DNA of 20,772 bases from contig DATDSR010000060.1 in the NCBI GenBank assembly GCA_036517855.1, positions 1 to 20,772 of the forward strand. Reading direction: 5' to 3'. Below are positions 5,615 through 13,846 of this stretch, in pieces. The notes under the pieces are model-generated. The model ran no database searches, was not told the origin of the DNA, and saw nothing but the letters and a program-made list of their open reading frames with translations. This DNA is from DATDSR01 sp036517855 (GTDB taxonomy: Bacteria > Patescibacteriota > Minisyncoccia > Phycocordibacterales > DATDSR01). Position 1 is the stretch's first letter; every line of letters starts with the position of its first letter. The position numbers and the translations under genes are program-made.

Positions 5615-7213
5615 ATGAAGCGGTTAATTATTATCATCGGAGTGATTGTTCTGGTTGGGGCTATTGTGGCATATTTTGCATTAAACAAAGACGTGTCTGC
5701 GCCTATCTCTGATGGGGAAACTACCAACATCTTCCCCAGCCAAACAGGGCCACTTGAATTCCCAAATCAAACTGGGGCAAACACGGCAACATTGCCAAAC
5801 AACACTAACAATCAGACACTACCTGTCACAATAAGTAGCACAGGCATCACTGGCATATCAGAGAACGCCACAAACACAACCTTCGTCAGTGAAACAAAAA
5901 GTCTTAAGCGTATATCAGATGCAAGAGTGACAAGTGGACAGATTACTGTGGGCACGGTTAAGGGTCTGGACATTTTTGTCCGTTATATGGAGGCGGGCAC
6001 TGGACACGTGTACGACTCGAGGCCAGTGGGGGACGCAAAGGAGCGCGTCGCGGGGGTCACTATCCCTCGAGTGGCCGAAACCTACTGGGGCAACAAAGGT
6101 CAGTCAGCGCTCTTGCGTTACTTTAACGAAACCGGTGGAGCAATTAAAAATTATTTGGTCAGGTTCGGAGCAGGGGCGACAAGCACCGACAAGCTCACTG
6201 GCACATTTATTTCGGACAACATCACGGATGTGGCGGTGGCTCCTGTGGGTGAGGAACATATTGAGTGCCCGGCCTACTTAACAAAGAGCCTAACCAAGAG
6301 CTCAAACAACGACCCGAAAGAAGTCCACAAGCTTCAGCAGTTCTTGATTGATGTTGAAAACACAAGCACACTTGCTCAAACTGGCCTCTTTGACGCCGAC
6401 ACGCTCGTGGCTGTCAAAGCCTTTCAAACCAAATACAACATAGAGGCAACCGGTAACGTTGGGCCAATGACTAGAGCTAAAATCAACTCTATCTACTGTG
6501 CCAAGGTGGGCGGCCAAGTAACAGGCAGCCGGCTTGCTTACGTTGTTACTGATGGCACCGGCGCAAAGATCGTCTCGAGCGATTTCGATGATAAAGTTGC
6601 AACAAATAGATTTTCCTCTGTGCTTAGCGAGTGGAGGCTGCTTTGGCCACACAAGGATTCGCTCGCCATAGTGACAGCCCCTTCGAGCGAGGTGGCCGGC
6701 TATGCGTACCAGCTTGTGGGGTCTACCCTTAAACCTCTCGTGTGGGAAGTGCGGGGATTGACCGTACTTGTCTCGCCCAAACTTGACCGGGTTATTTATT
6801 CACAATCTGCTTTGCGTGGCCTGCGAACTTTGGTCAAAAATTTGAGTGATGGTAGCACGCGCGACTTCCCCCTCATTACTTTGCCTCAAGATAAGTGCGC
6901 GTGGAGCAAAATAAATTCAAATGTTGTCTACTGCGCCGCACCCACTGCCACACTCGGTGGGGGGTACCCAGACCTGTGGTACCAATCCCAAGTCTCCCTT
7001 AATGACAACATCTACTCTGTCAATTTAGATACGGACACTGTCACCCTCCTTTACTCTGCCTCTGTCGAAGACGCAATCTCTGGAGACAATATCTCTCACG
7101 CTCCTGATGTTGAAAATTTAATAGTGGCCGAAGACGACTCCTACCTCTTCTTCAAAAACAAAAAAGACGGCTACCTGTATCAGCTCCCCATCACTGGGTT
7201 AGAGGTGCAGTAA
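5615..7213 (+). CDS. Membrane-anchored protein with peptidoglycan-binding domain
   Basis: The 532-aa protein begins with a single membrane anchor (MKRLIIIIGVIVLVGAIVAY), then a Thr/Asn/Ser-rich linker to about residue 90. A central domain precedes a peptidoglycan-binding module at about residues 215-295, with the typical VHKLQQFLI ... TGLFDADTLVAVKAFQTKYNI ... GNVGPMTRAKIN pattern. The remainder (about 300-532) contains repeated beta segments such as LVSPKLDRVIYSQ, NVVYCAAP, DLWYQ and YLFFKNKKDGYLYQLP, suggesting a beta-propeller-like sensor or adaptor. No hydrolase motif is seen. It probably sits outside the membrane, contacts the wall, and may anchor or locate the secretion machine. Its last 23 nt overlap the 3' end of yidC on the other strand. 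Confidence 0.78.
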   Translation: MKRLIIIIGVIVLVGAIVAYFALNKDVSAPISDGETTNIFPSQTGPLEFPNQTGANTATLPNNTNNQTLPVTISSTGITGISENATNTTFVSETKSLKRISDARVTSGQITVGTVKGLDIFVRYMEAGTGHVYDSRPVGDAKERVAGVTIPRVAETYWGNKGQSALLRYFNETGGAIKNYLVRFGAGATSTDKLTGTFISDNITDVAVAPVGEEHIECPAYLTKSLTKSSNNDPKEVHKLQQFLIDVENTSTLAQTGLFDADTLVAVKAFQTKYNIEATGNVGPMTRAKINSIYCAKVGGQVTGSRLAYVVTDGTGAKIVSSDFDDKVATNRFSSVLSEWRLLWPHKDSLAIVTAPSSEVAGYAYQLVGSTLKPLVWEVRGLTVLVSPKLDRVIYSQSALRGLRTLVKNLSDGSTRDFPLITLPQDKCAWSKINSNVVYCAAPTATLGGGYPDLWYQSQVSLNDNIYSVNLDTDTVTLLYSASVEDAISGDNISHAPDVENLIVAEDDSYLFFKNKKDGYLYQLPITGLEVQ

Positions 7214-7937
7214 CAAGCTGCTTGGCTTTGTGGCGGACTACAAGTTCGTGGGCGATTTGGAAGAGGTTGGAGGTTAGCCAATAGAGTGCCACCACGGCGG
7301 GGAAGCCCATTGAGATAACTGCCACGAAGACAGGCATAACGTAGCGCATGTTGGTACTCATCGAACGGCCAAGCTCATCACTGAAGCTTGGTTTACCGTC
7401 GGCAGGATTGTGCTTGGGTGCGGGCGGTAGGGAGAGGGTAATTTGGAAGTATTGGCTCGCCCCCACAATCAAAGCGAGCCAAACGCTCTTGGCCGAGAGG
7501 TCAAGGAAACCAAGGAATAGCGAGTTGATGTTGGCCGGGAGATGGACGAAAGAATATAAGACTTCTGTTTTAAATGGTATACCATCAGTGAAGACCCAAA
7601 AGAGCGCGAGGAGAATTGGTATCTGTATTAAGATAAGGGCGAAGCCAGCGAAGGGGTTGATACCGTGCTCCTTGTAGAGTGCTAACATCTGTTTGGTTTG
7701 CTCCTCTTTGTTGTCCTTATGCTTCTCGCGGATGCCCTTGAGATCTTTCTCCACCAACTTCATCTTCCTTTGGGTGGTGATTTGCTTGTGAGTAAGAGGC
7801 AGGAGGATAAACTTGACTATCAAAGTAAGGACGATAACAGCAATGCCGATGTCGGCACCCGGCACGAAGCTCGTAATGAACACCAGGGCGTTAAGGAGAG
7901 GCTGGTAGAGTATTGTGTGGAAGATGGTAGAAATCAT
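7191..7937 (-). CDS. yidC: Membrane protein insertase YidC/Oxa1
   Basis: The 248-aa protein is a short, Gram-positive-type YidC that inserts membrane proteins with or without SecYEG. It shows a first membrane segment (GIAVIVLTLIVKFILLPLT), a charged cytoplasmic hairpin (about residues 51-90, rich in Lys/Glu), and then four further hydrophobic segments. These include ALILIQIPILLALFWVF, SVWLALIVGASQYF and MPVFVAVISMGFPAVVALYW. The tail is basic. In well-studied YidCs the groove in the first core helix carries an Arg; here the matching position is Lys42. The 5' end overlaps the rnpA 3' end by 47 nt, and the 3' end overlaps the convergent gene by 23 nt. Confidence 0.93.
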   Translation of the reverse strand: MISTIFHTILYQPLLNALVFITSFVPGADIGIAVIVLTLIVKFILLPLTHKQITTQRKMKLVEKDLKGIREKHKDNKEEQTKQMLALYKEHGINPFAGFALILIQIPILLALFWVFTDGIPFKTEVLYSFVHLPANINSLFLGFLDLSAKSVWLALIVGASQYFQITLSLPPAPKHNPADGKPSFSDELGRSMSTNMRYVMPVFVAVISMGFPAVVALYWLTSNLFQIAHELVVRHKAKQLVTAPLTQ

Positions 7938-8127
7938 AAATTTTGCGCCGTAAGTCTACGTATGATAGCAGAGTATCAGCCTTTTTAATATACAGACGGT
8001 AGCTACCGATGGGCAACAGAGCATCGAGCTCGCGGCAAATTGCCCGGGCTCGACGTTTGAGTAAATTGCGTGTAACCGCCTTTGGAGCGGCCGCCTTGGG
8101 GACAACGATGATAAACCTAGACCGCAA
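7891..8127 (-). CDS. rnpA: Ribonuclease P protein component, N-terminally short
   Basis: The 78-aa product carries the RnpA core: a strand (FIIVVPK), the RNA-binding block KAVTRNLLKRRARAI in place of the usual RNR-KRR-R motif, then YRLYIKK and a final helix. RnpA assists the RNase P RNA in trimming pre-tRNA 5' ends. Family members are usually ~110-120 aa; here the first helix and strand (about 40-50 residues) are missing. The frame is closed by TAA at 8158-8160, and the only start codon is TTG at 8127, inside the end of rpmH. GGAGGAG at 8149-8155 lies too far (21 nt) to be an ordinary Shine-Dalgarno for that TTG. Identity is supported by the rpmH-rnpA-yidC order. Confidence 0.82.
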   Translation of the reverse strand: MRSRFIIVVPKAAAPKAVTRNLLKRRARAICRELDALLPIGSYRLYIKKADTLLSYVDLRRKIYDFYHLPHNTLPASP

Positions 8128-8251
8128 GCCTTTTGCGCCCTTTGAGTCTCCTCCGTTTTATCGTAGCTCGGCCCCCTGCACTGCGGGCACGTTTGCGAAA
8201 ACCGTGACTTTTCTTACGTTTCCGGGTCTTTGGTTGATATGTTACTGACAT
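8117..8251 (-). CDS. rpmH: Large ribosomal subunit protein bL34
   Basis: The 44-aa basic protein begins MSVTYQPKTRKRKKSHGF and ends KGRKRLAV, matching the bL34 pattern (TYQP...KRK..HGF..R......GR.....RR.KGRKRL.V) end to end. It is a structural protein of the 50S subunit. The stop codon is TAG at 8117-8119. The last 11 nt overlap rnpA, and translation of the two is probably coupled. The ATG at 8251 follows a TAATAT -10 box by 6 nt, so the mRNA is probably leaderless. It is divergent from dnaA, as in the classical bacterial origin arrangement. Confidence 0.96.
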   Translation of the reverse strand: MSVTYQPKTRKRKKSHGFRKRARSAGGRATIKRRRLKGRKRLAV

Positions 8252-8257
8252 GGCGAC

Positions 8258-8286
8258 ATATTAACACCCAGTCCACTCTTTATCAA
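8258..8286 (-). promoter_or_regulatory. rpmH promoter (leaderless type)
   Basis: On the - strand: -35 TTGATA (8286-8281), a 17-nt spacer, extended -10 TGT + TAATAT (8263-8258), then 6 nt to ATG 8251. The predicted start of transcription falls on the start codon. The -35 overlaps a DnaA-box-like 9-mer at 8280-8288. Confidence 0.7.
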
Positions 8287-8288
8287 CA
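8280..8288 (+). promoter_or_regulatory. DnaA-box-like 9-mer upstream of dnaA
   Basis: TTATCAACA differs by one base from the consensus TTATCCACA. It overlaps the rpmH -35 on the opposite strand, so it could let DnaA influence rpmH, or be coincidental. Confidence 0.45.
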
Positions 8289-8310
8289 GGGTGCAAGCCT
8301 TCACTAAGAT

Positions 8311-8339
8311 TTGCGCTTTGCCCTCCACACGCCTATAAT
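8311..8339 (+). promoter_or_regulatory. dnaA promoter (near-leaderless type)
   Basis: -35 TTGCGC (8311-8316), 17-nt spacer, perfect -10 TATAAT (8334-8339), then 7 nt to the dnaA ATG at 8347. The predicted leader is 0-1 nt. Confidence 0.75.
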
Positions 8340-8346
8340 CTCTTCG

Positions 8347-9717
8347 ATGCTTGCGACAGATTCAAAAACGCTCTGGGACACGACACTCTCCCACATCGAA
8401 CTTGGCGTTTCAAAGGCAAATTTCATCACCTGGTTTAAAAACACGGCTATTCATAAGCTGGATGGGGGAGTAGTTTACCTAACTGTACCCAATCCTTTTG
8501 TGCGTGACTGGTTACAAAACAAGTACCACTCCTTAATTTTAAAGATTCTGCGCGAGAATTTGGAGGGCGTGCGTTGTGTTGAGTACGTTATCAATAAGCA
8601 CAGCGTAGAGAGAGCGACGACAGACCGACCGGCTTCGGCCTCTGTATCAATGTCTGGACAACTAGACTTGGGCGACAATATGTACATTAATCGCGAGGAC
8701 AACTTAAATCCAAAATACACCTTCGATTCATTTGTGGTTGGGGCCTTCAACGAGCTCGCCTACGCCGCGAGCCAGGCGGTTATAAAAAATCCTGGCATAA
8801 GTTACAACCCCCTCTTTATTTATGGGGGCACAGGCTTAGGCAAAACCCACCTCATCCAATCTGTGGGCAATCACTTCAAGCGCCTCGACAAAAACAAAAA
8901 GGTTTATTATCTTTCCTCTGAAAAATTTGTGGTGGAGTACACAGACGCCGTACGCTCGGGCAAAGCAAATATCTTTAAAGATAAATATCGCAAGTATGAT
9001 GTGCTCATAATGGACGACATCCAGTTCCTCGCTGGTAAAGACAAGAGTCAAGAGGAGGTGTTCCACCTGTTCAACACTCTCTACGACAACAATAAGCAAA
9101 TCATCTTTTCCTCAGACAAGCCACCCAAACAAATCTCTGGGATAGAGGATCGTCTCAAATCTCGTTTTGAGGGTGGCATGATCGCCGATATCTCTATACC
9201 AGACTACGAATCACGTCTGTCTATACTCAAAGCCAAAGCCCGCGACAGTGAAATTAACCCGCCGGAGGAGATACTTGAGTACGTAGCTTCTGTTATCCAA
9301 AGCAACATCCGGGAGCTCGAGGGTATCTTAAACCTAGTGATAGTACAGTCACAACTTAAGAAGCGTGATCTGGGTGTTACAGAGCTCAAGCTTCTTATTA
9401 AAAATAGTCTCAAGCCCCAAAAGACAGTCTCCATTAACGAGGTCATCAAAACTATCGCCAACTTCTACAACATCGACGAGCGTGAGTTGTATCAGAAGAC
9501 CCGCAAAAAGGAGGTGGTTAAGCCACGCCAGGTCGTTATGTACATTTTGCGCGAAGACTTCAACACCTCCTACCCCTACATTGGGCAGAAGCTTGGAGGC
9601 CGTGACCACACAACAGTTATCCACGCTTACGAGAAGATAAAAGGTGACTTAACACGGGATAACTTACTCTCACAGGAGGTCGAACAAATCAAAACCCTTT
9701 TGTATGGTGGAGTTTAG
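8347..9717 (+). CDS. dnaA: Chromosomal replication initiator DnaA
   Basis: From ATG 8347 the protein is 456 aa with all DnaA domains. Domain I (about 1-80) starts LWDTTLSHIELGVSKANF and is followed by a short linker. The AAA+ domain has Walker A GGTGLGKT at residues 160-167 and Walker B VLIMDDIQ at 219-226. The C-terminal DNA-binding domain ends with the signature GGRDHTTVIHAYEKI beginning at about 417. An in-frame TTG at 8311 would add 12 residues but is itself part of the -35 box, so ATG 8347 is chosen. DnaA binds the boxes around this gene and opens the origin for replication. It is divergent from rpmH and followed by dnaN. Confidence 0.97.
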   Translation: MLATDSKTLWDTTLSHIELGVSKANFITWFKNTAIHKLDGGVVYLTVPNPFVRDWLQNKYHSLILKILRENLEGVRCVEYVINKHSVERATTDRPASASVSMSGQLDLGDNMYINREDNLNPKYTFDSFVVGAFNELAYAASQAVIKNPGISYNPLFIYGGTGLGKTHLIQSVGNHFKRLDKNKKVYYLSSEKFVVEYTDAVRSGKANIFKDKYRKYDVLIMDDIQFLAGKDKSQEEVFHLFNTLYDNNKQIIFSSDKPPKQISGIEDRLKSRFEGGMIADISIPDYESRLSILKAKARDSEINPPEEILEYVASVIQSNIRELEGILNLVIVQSQLKKRDLGVTELKLLIKNSLKPQKTVSINEVIKTIANFYNIDERELYQKTRKKEVVKPRQVVMYILREDFNTSYPYIGQKLGGRDHTTVIHAYEKIKGDLTRDNLLSQEVEQIKTLLYGGV

Positions 9718-9859
9718 TGAACTTATGCCAACACTTATCAACACTGATAACAAAATTATTATGAAGACAGAACTCACTAAAACCACTTTCCCACATATCC
9801 ACAGTGATAGTATTAGAAGTAGTAGTATTATCTTTAAATAAATAATAAATACATAGACC
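9718..9859. other. Probable replication origin (oriC) between dnaA and dnaN
   Basis: The 142-nt gap holds DnaA-box-like 9-mers TTATCAACA (9735-9743) and ATATCCACA (9795-9803), each one base from TTATCCACA. Next to them is a strongly AT-rich tract from about 9808 to 9856 with a triplet rhythm (GTAGTAGTA). Gene context (rpmH/dnaA/dnaN) is that of a bacterial origin. The number of clear boxes is small, so confidence is moderate. Confidence 0.55.
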
Positions 9860-10978
9860 ATGAAGTTTGAATGTATAAAAGATAGGTTACAAAGAGCAGT
9901 GGGGCTCGCCGAACGTGCCACAGGTAAGAAGTTACCCCTAGCAATTCTCGGCAAGATTTTAATTGAAACAAGAGAGAAGGAAGTAATAGTTAGCGCGACT
10001 AATTTAGATCTTGCTGTTGAAGTGACGGTGCCGGCTAAAGTGAGCAAGAAGGGTCAAATAGCTGTCTCGGGTGCACTTATCGAGAGTTACTTAGGTAGCT
10101 TACCCCCACAGACCGCGGTAACAGTGGAATTGGTGGGCAATAACCTAAGCTTAACTACCCCAAGCACTTCAGCACTTGTAGCTACGATATCTGCCGAAGA
10201 TTACCCACACACCAAAGAAGTGGGGAAGAAAGATACTTTGGGTGAAATAACCGCCGAAGCTGGAGAAATCATGTCTGGGTTAAGTGCCGTCACCTTTAGT
10301 GCGTCACTCTCAGATATTAAACCAGAACTTGCCGGGGTTTATCTTCACCAAGACGGAGAAGATTTAGTATTTGCTGCCACAGACTCCTTTCGTTTAGCAG
10401 AGAAGCGCATTCACAACAAAAATAAGCCAAGTGGCGAGGACGTGGCAGGCATTATAGTGCCCCTACGTAACGCCCAGGAGCTCGCACGAGCTTTGGCTGA
10501 CACAAGTGGCGCTGTTACGCTAAGTTTTAATAAAAGTGAACTAGGAGTGAAGGCAGATGGTTGGCACTTTCGTTCACGTTTAGTCGAAGGGACCTTTCCT
10601 GCGTACAGCGCTCTACTTCCCAAGTCTTTCGCCACTCAAATCGTGAGCCTCAAAGAGGATTTACTGGGGGCTTTGAGGACAACCCATGTGTTTGCTGATC
10701 GCTTTCATCAAGTAAGCATAAAGGTTATCCCCGACGACGCACTCTTCGAAATCCAAACTAAGAATCAAGAAGTGGGCGAGAGTACTGTGCGCGTAGATGC
10801 CACCATCGAGGGCGACTCGCTTGACATCAACCTTAACGGCCGCTTCCTCCTAGACGGCCTCTCCATCGTTGGGAAAGATAGCGTCACCCTCGGCTTTAAC
10901 GGCAAGGACAAGCCAATGCTTGTGCGCGGAGTGGGGGACCGTAGTTTCTCATACCTTGTGATGCCCCTTAACAAGTAA
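9860..10978 (+). CDS. dnaN: DNA polymerase III beta subunit (sliding clamp)
   Basis: The 372-aa protein matches the beta clamp in length and pattern. It starts MKFECIKDRLQRAVGLAERAT, then shows KLPLAILGKILIE, a second domain with LAGVYLHQDGEDLVFAATDSFRLAE (the conserved TDxxRLA block near residue 175), and a third with VEGTFPAYSALLP. It ends in YLVMPLNK, the family's usual C-terminus. The clamp rings DNA and tethers polymerase III. There is no Shine-Dalgarno sequence; a weak TAAATA lies 8 nt before the ATG. It is followed after 34 nt by a DUF721-like gene. Confidence 0.96.
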   Translation: MKFECIKDRLQRAVGLAERATGKKLPLAILGKILIETREKEVIVSATNLDLAVEVTVPAKVSKKGQIAVSGALIESYLGSLPPQTAVTVELVGNNLSLTTPSTSALVATISAEDYPHTKEVGKKDTLGEITAEAGEIMSGLSAVTFSASLSDIKPELAGVYLHQDGEDLVFAATDSFRLAEKRIHNKNKPSGEDVAGIIVPLRNAQELARALADTSGAVTLSFNKSELGVKADGWHFRSRLVEGTFPAYSALLPKSFATQIVSLKEDLLGALRTTHVFADRFHQVSIKVIPDDALFEIQTKNQEVGESTVRVDATIEGDSLDINLNGRFLLDGLSIVGKDSVTLGFNGKDKPMLVRGVGDRSFSYLVMPLNK

Positions 10979-11012
10979 GGACCAAACTTTACAAGCACCA
11001 AACCGCTCAAAC

Positions 11013-11267
11013 GTGGATTCAGTTTCAAACATACTCAGTCTTCTTAAGAAATTCAAAGTCAAAGACGCCGACATTAAGCAAGCCGTAGCCGAAGTGATTA
11101 AAAAAGAGTTTGACGAAGATATCCCCCCCAAAAACATAAGAGTAAGCGCCGGAGTAGCGTATTTAAGTTGCGACAACACCCTCAAAAGCGAAATCGCCCT
11201 GCGCAAATCTACCCTCCTCCCTGAAATTAACGCCAAACTGAAACATCCGCTCCTAGATTTGCGTTAA
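11013..11267 (+). CDS. DUF721/DciA-like small protein
   Basis: This 84-aa protein starts at GTG 11013. The C-terminal half (IRVSAGVAYLSCDNTLKSEIALRKSTLLPEIN in outline: a strand, 'LKSEI' helix, 'LLPEIN') resembles the DUF721/DciA fold, in which a beta hairpin is followed by a helix contacting nucleic acid. DciA helps load the replicative helicase in bacteria lacking DnaC. Its position just after dnaN fits a replication role, but the similarity is weak and judged by eye. Another small nucleic-acid-binding protein remains possible. Its stop TAA (11265-11267) overlaps the stop of the convergent PBP gene in a shared TTAA. Confidence 0.55.
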   Translation: MDSVSNILSLLKKFKVKDADIKQAVAEVIKKEFDEDIPPKNIRVSAGVAYLSCDNTLKSEIALRKSTLLPEINAKLKHPLLDLR

Positions 11268-13840
11268 TTGCTGGTGCGGAAGGTAACTGTGGCTGTGCCT
11301 TGGTTACGGTAGGTGTCGTAGACTACTACTTTGAGGTCGTTGGTTGGCTGGATGTTTTCGAGGGTGCTATGGACGAAGGAGTATGCTAGGTTGGTGGCGC
11401 CGGGCAGGGCTTTAATTTTGCTTACAAAGATGCCGTTGACGTAGACCTCCATTGAATCGATGGGGTAGGCGTGCTTGGTAACATTTATAACCACATCAAC
11501 TCGCGAGTTTGGGTCAACGGTCACGCCGGGGACAGGTGAGACGATGCTTATAACAGGCGAGAGTTCGGGCGTGTGCACGTCGTCAACTTGCGTGGGTTTG
11601 GTGCTGGAGGAAACGGCGCCATAGCCATTGGCGGCGGCCCAGAGCCTGACGGGCGTCTCCCAATATGTGTATTGCGGGTCACTCGCCGTGTTTGTGGGGG
11701 CCGGCCCGCTTGGGTTAGCTTTGTCTACCCAATGCAGTATCGAGTGTATCTCGCCCATTGGCACCTCTTGGCGCATTTCGGGTGGCGTGTACTCGGTAGC
11801 AAGTTTGCCCGAGGCCTTGTCGATGGTGTAGGTTTCGCCCCCTTGCCAGATGCCACGCAAGATTGGTTTGACGTTCGTGTCGTTTAGGTATGTGTAGACC
11901 GGGCGAGTAAAGGGCGTGGCCGGCAAGTCCGCGGCAACGGCATCGAAGATCTTGCGCCACATTGGGGCTACCACAAAACCGGCCACATTCTTAACCATAG
12001 AGGTGTTGTTGTTGTTGCCCACCCAGATGCCCAAAGTAAGTTCTGGGCTGTACCCGACCGTCCACATATCTTTGTAGTCGTTGGTAGTTCCTGTTTTAAC
12101 CGCCACATCACGATTGGGGAAGTAGAGAGGTGAGTTCGCCCCATACGAGGGCGCCCGGGCCGCGTTGTCGGAGAGGATGTCACTAATACTTGCCACTATT
12201 TGTTCGTCGAGCACACGCAGGCCTCGGTCCGCCACTGGCAGGCTCGAGGTGGCCGTGCCCTCCAGGTAATTACCACCCGAGTCTTGCACCGAGAGAACCG
12301 ACGAGTGTGGGTGGTACACGCCGCCAGAGGCGAATGTGGCGTAGGCCCCGGTCATTTCAAGAGGTGAAACTTCGCCACCACCAAGCACGAGAGTGAGGCC
12401 GTATTGATTGGCGCTGCCCAGGCTCTCGATACCAAGGTCAGCCGCAGTAGCGAGTGAGTCTTTGATGCCCGCCAGATACAACACTTCGATTGAGGGTACG
12501 TTGATAGACTGGGCCAAGGCAGAGCGCAAGGTCATTGGTCCGCGGAACTTGCCGTCGTAGTTTGAGGGCGCATAACAATCTCCCGCGTTGCCTTTATCAG
12601 CCGTGGCTGTGACGATGGGGCTACAAGTAGTTTGAAATTGGGTGGGCAAGTCAAAGAGTATGGTGTCGGGCGTGTAGCCCTTTTTAAAAGCGGTGGCATA
12701 CACGAAGGGTTTGAAGGAGGAGCCTGGTTGGCGGTGAGCGAGCGTGACGTTGAAGTTGCCATCATTCTCAATCTCATAATAATCGCGCGAACCCACCATC
12801 ACGAGGATCTCCCCTGTGTGCGGGTCTTCGGCTACGACACCCATGTTCTTGGCGTTGTAGTTTTTCTCATTAATAGGGGCGAACTCGCCTGCGATCTCTT
12901 CGGTCTTCTTTTGCTTCTCCCAATCAAGGGTTGTGATAATCTTCAAACCGCCGCGCGAGATAAGCTCTTGGCCGTACTTCTCTTCAAGCGCGCCCAATAC
13001 ATAAAAAACAAAATGTGGTGCTTTGATAGAGAAATTGTTTTGTGGGAGAAAGGCTACGTTCTCCTTCTTAGCCGCTTCCACTTCTTCGGTCGTGGCGAAG
13101 CCGAGCTCTTGCATACGAGTAAGCACCAAGTTCTTGCGGGCCTCGAGCAAATCTTTGTGACTGCCGTAGGGTGAGAAACGGGTTGGCGATTGAGGTAGTG
13201 CGGCTAGGTAGGCACTCTCGCCAAGCGTCAGGTCCGAAGAGGGTTTGCCAAAAAAAGCTTGTGACGCTTCTTCAATGCCGTAGATATTGCCTCCGTAGGG
13301 CGACTCATTTAAATAGAGCGTGAGGATGTCGTCTTTGCTCATAGCTCGCTCAAGTTTGAGGGCCAGCACTATCTCTTTGAGCTTGCGCGAGAGGCTCCTC
13401 TCTTGAGTCAGGATCGTGTTCTTAATAACTTGCTGGGTGATGGTCGAGCCGCCTTGAGTGCCACCACTTGAAACCAAGCTGGTGAGGTTGGCTAGGAAGG
13501 CGCGCACAATAGATGTGGGCCTGATGCCAGAGTGGTTGTAGAACTCGCGATCTTCGATGGCCACGGTGGCGTTCTTCACATTGCGACTAATCTCGGAGCT
13601 TGTCACGTTAGAGCGGCGCACGTTCTCACCCGAGTTGTACAGGAGCACCGTGCCCGTGCGATCGTAGACCTTAGTCGACTGGATAATCTGTCGCTCATCG
13701 AAAGATTTAAAATCCGGTATCTTTAAATTAGCCGCCCAAAGTATCAAAACCCCCGCTAAGAAGACGCCAATGGCGAAAAATAAAGTAACCCACCCCCCAA
13801 TACTATGCCGATGCCGTTTGTAGTATCCCTTAATAGACAT
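11264..13840 (-). CDS. Class A penicillin-binding protein (transglycosylase/transpeptidase, PBP1A type)
   Basis: The 858-aa bifunctional cell-wall synthase has a short cytoplasmic start and a membrane anchor at about residues 15-36. The GT51 glycosyltransferase domain shows VAIEDREFYNHSG (catalytic Glu96) and QGGSTITQQ at 129-137. The transpeptidase domain has SSFK at 374-377 (Ser374 nucleophile), SIN at 445-447 and KTG at 582-584. All catalytic motifs are intact. A C-terminal Ig-like/Big-type beta domain (about 762-858, starting PVISIVSPVPG) follows a Pro/Thr linker. It polymerises and cross-links peptidoglycan at the outer face of the membrane. It is monocistronic, with an extended -10 box 6 nt before its ATG, and is convergent with the DUF721-like gene. 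Confidence 0.95.
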   Translation of the reverse strand: MSIKGYYKRHRHSIGGWVTLFFAIGVFLAGVLILWAANLKIPDFKSFDERQIIQSTKVYDRTGTVLLYNSGENVRRSNVTSSEISRNVKNATVAIEDREFYNHSGIRPTSIVRAFLANLTSLVSSGGTQGGSTITQQVIKNTILTQERSLSRKLKEIVLALKLERAMSKDDILTLYLNESPYGGNIYGIEEASQAFFGKPSSDLTLGESAYLAALPQSPTRFSPYGSHKDLLEARKNLVLTRMQELGFATTEEVEAAKKENVAFLPQNNFSIKAPHFVFYVLGALEEKYGQELISRGGLKIITTLDWEKQKKTEEIAGEFAPINEKNYNAKNMGVVAEDPHTGEILVMVGSRDYYEIENDGNFNVTLAHRQPGSSFKPFVYATAFKKGYTPDTILFDLPTQFQTTCSPIVTATADKGNAGDCYAPSNYDGKFRGPMTLRSALAQSINVPSIEVLYLAGIKDSLATAADLGIESLGSANQYGLTLVLGGGEVSPLEMTGAYATFASGGVYHPHSSVLSVQDSGGNYLEGTATSSLPVADRGLRVLDEQIVASISDILSDNAARAPSYGANSPLYFPNRDVAVKTGTTNDYKDMWTVGYSPELTLGIWVGNNNNTSMVKNVAGFVVAPMWRKIFDAVAADLPATPFTRPVYTYLNDTNVKPILRGIWQGGETYTIDKASGKLATEYTPPEMRQEVPMGEIHSILHWVDKANPSGPAPTNTASDPQYTYWETPVRLWAAANGYGAVSSSTKPTQVDDVHTPELSPVISIVSPVPGVTVDPNSRVDVVINVTKHAYPIDSMEVYVNGIFVSKIKALPGATNLAYSFVHSTLENIQPTNDLKVVVYDTYRNQGTATVTFRTSN

Positions 13841-13846
13841 TTGGCC

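Noticed and set aside
8311..8346. N-terminal extension of DnaA from TTG 8311
   Set aside because: This segment is the dnaA promoter itself (TTGCGC-17-TATAAT), so it should not be transcribed with the gene.
9804..9840. Triplet rhythm (TAG AAG TAG TAG / GTA GTA GTA) suggesting a DnaA-trio element
   Set aside because: The triplets do not match the known trio pattern on the correct strand and phase relative to the adjacent ATATCCACA box; only the AT-rich, periodic character is reported.
12632..13174. 180-codon open frame on the + strand
   Set aside because: Lies entirely antisense to the PBP gene, which has all catalytic motifs; the product has no recognisable pattern.
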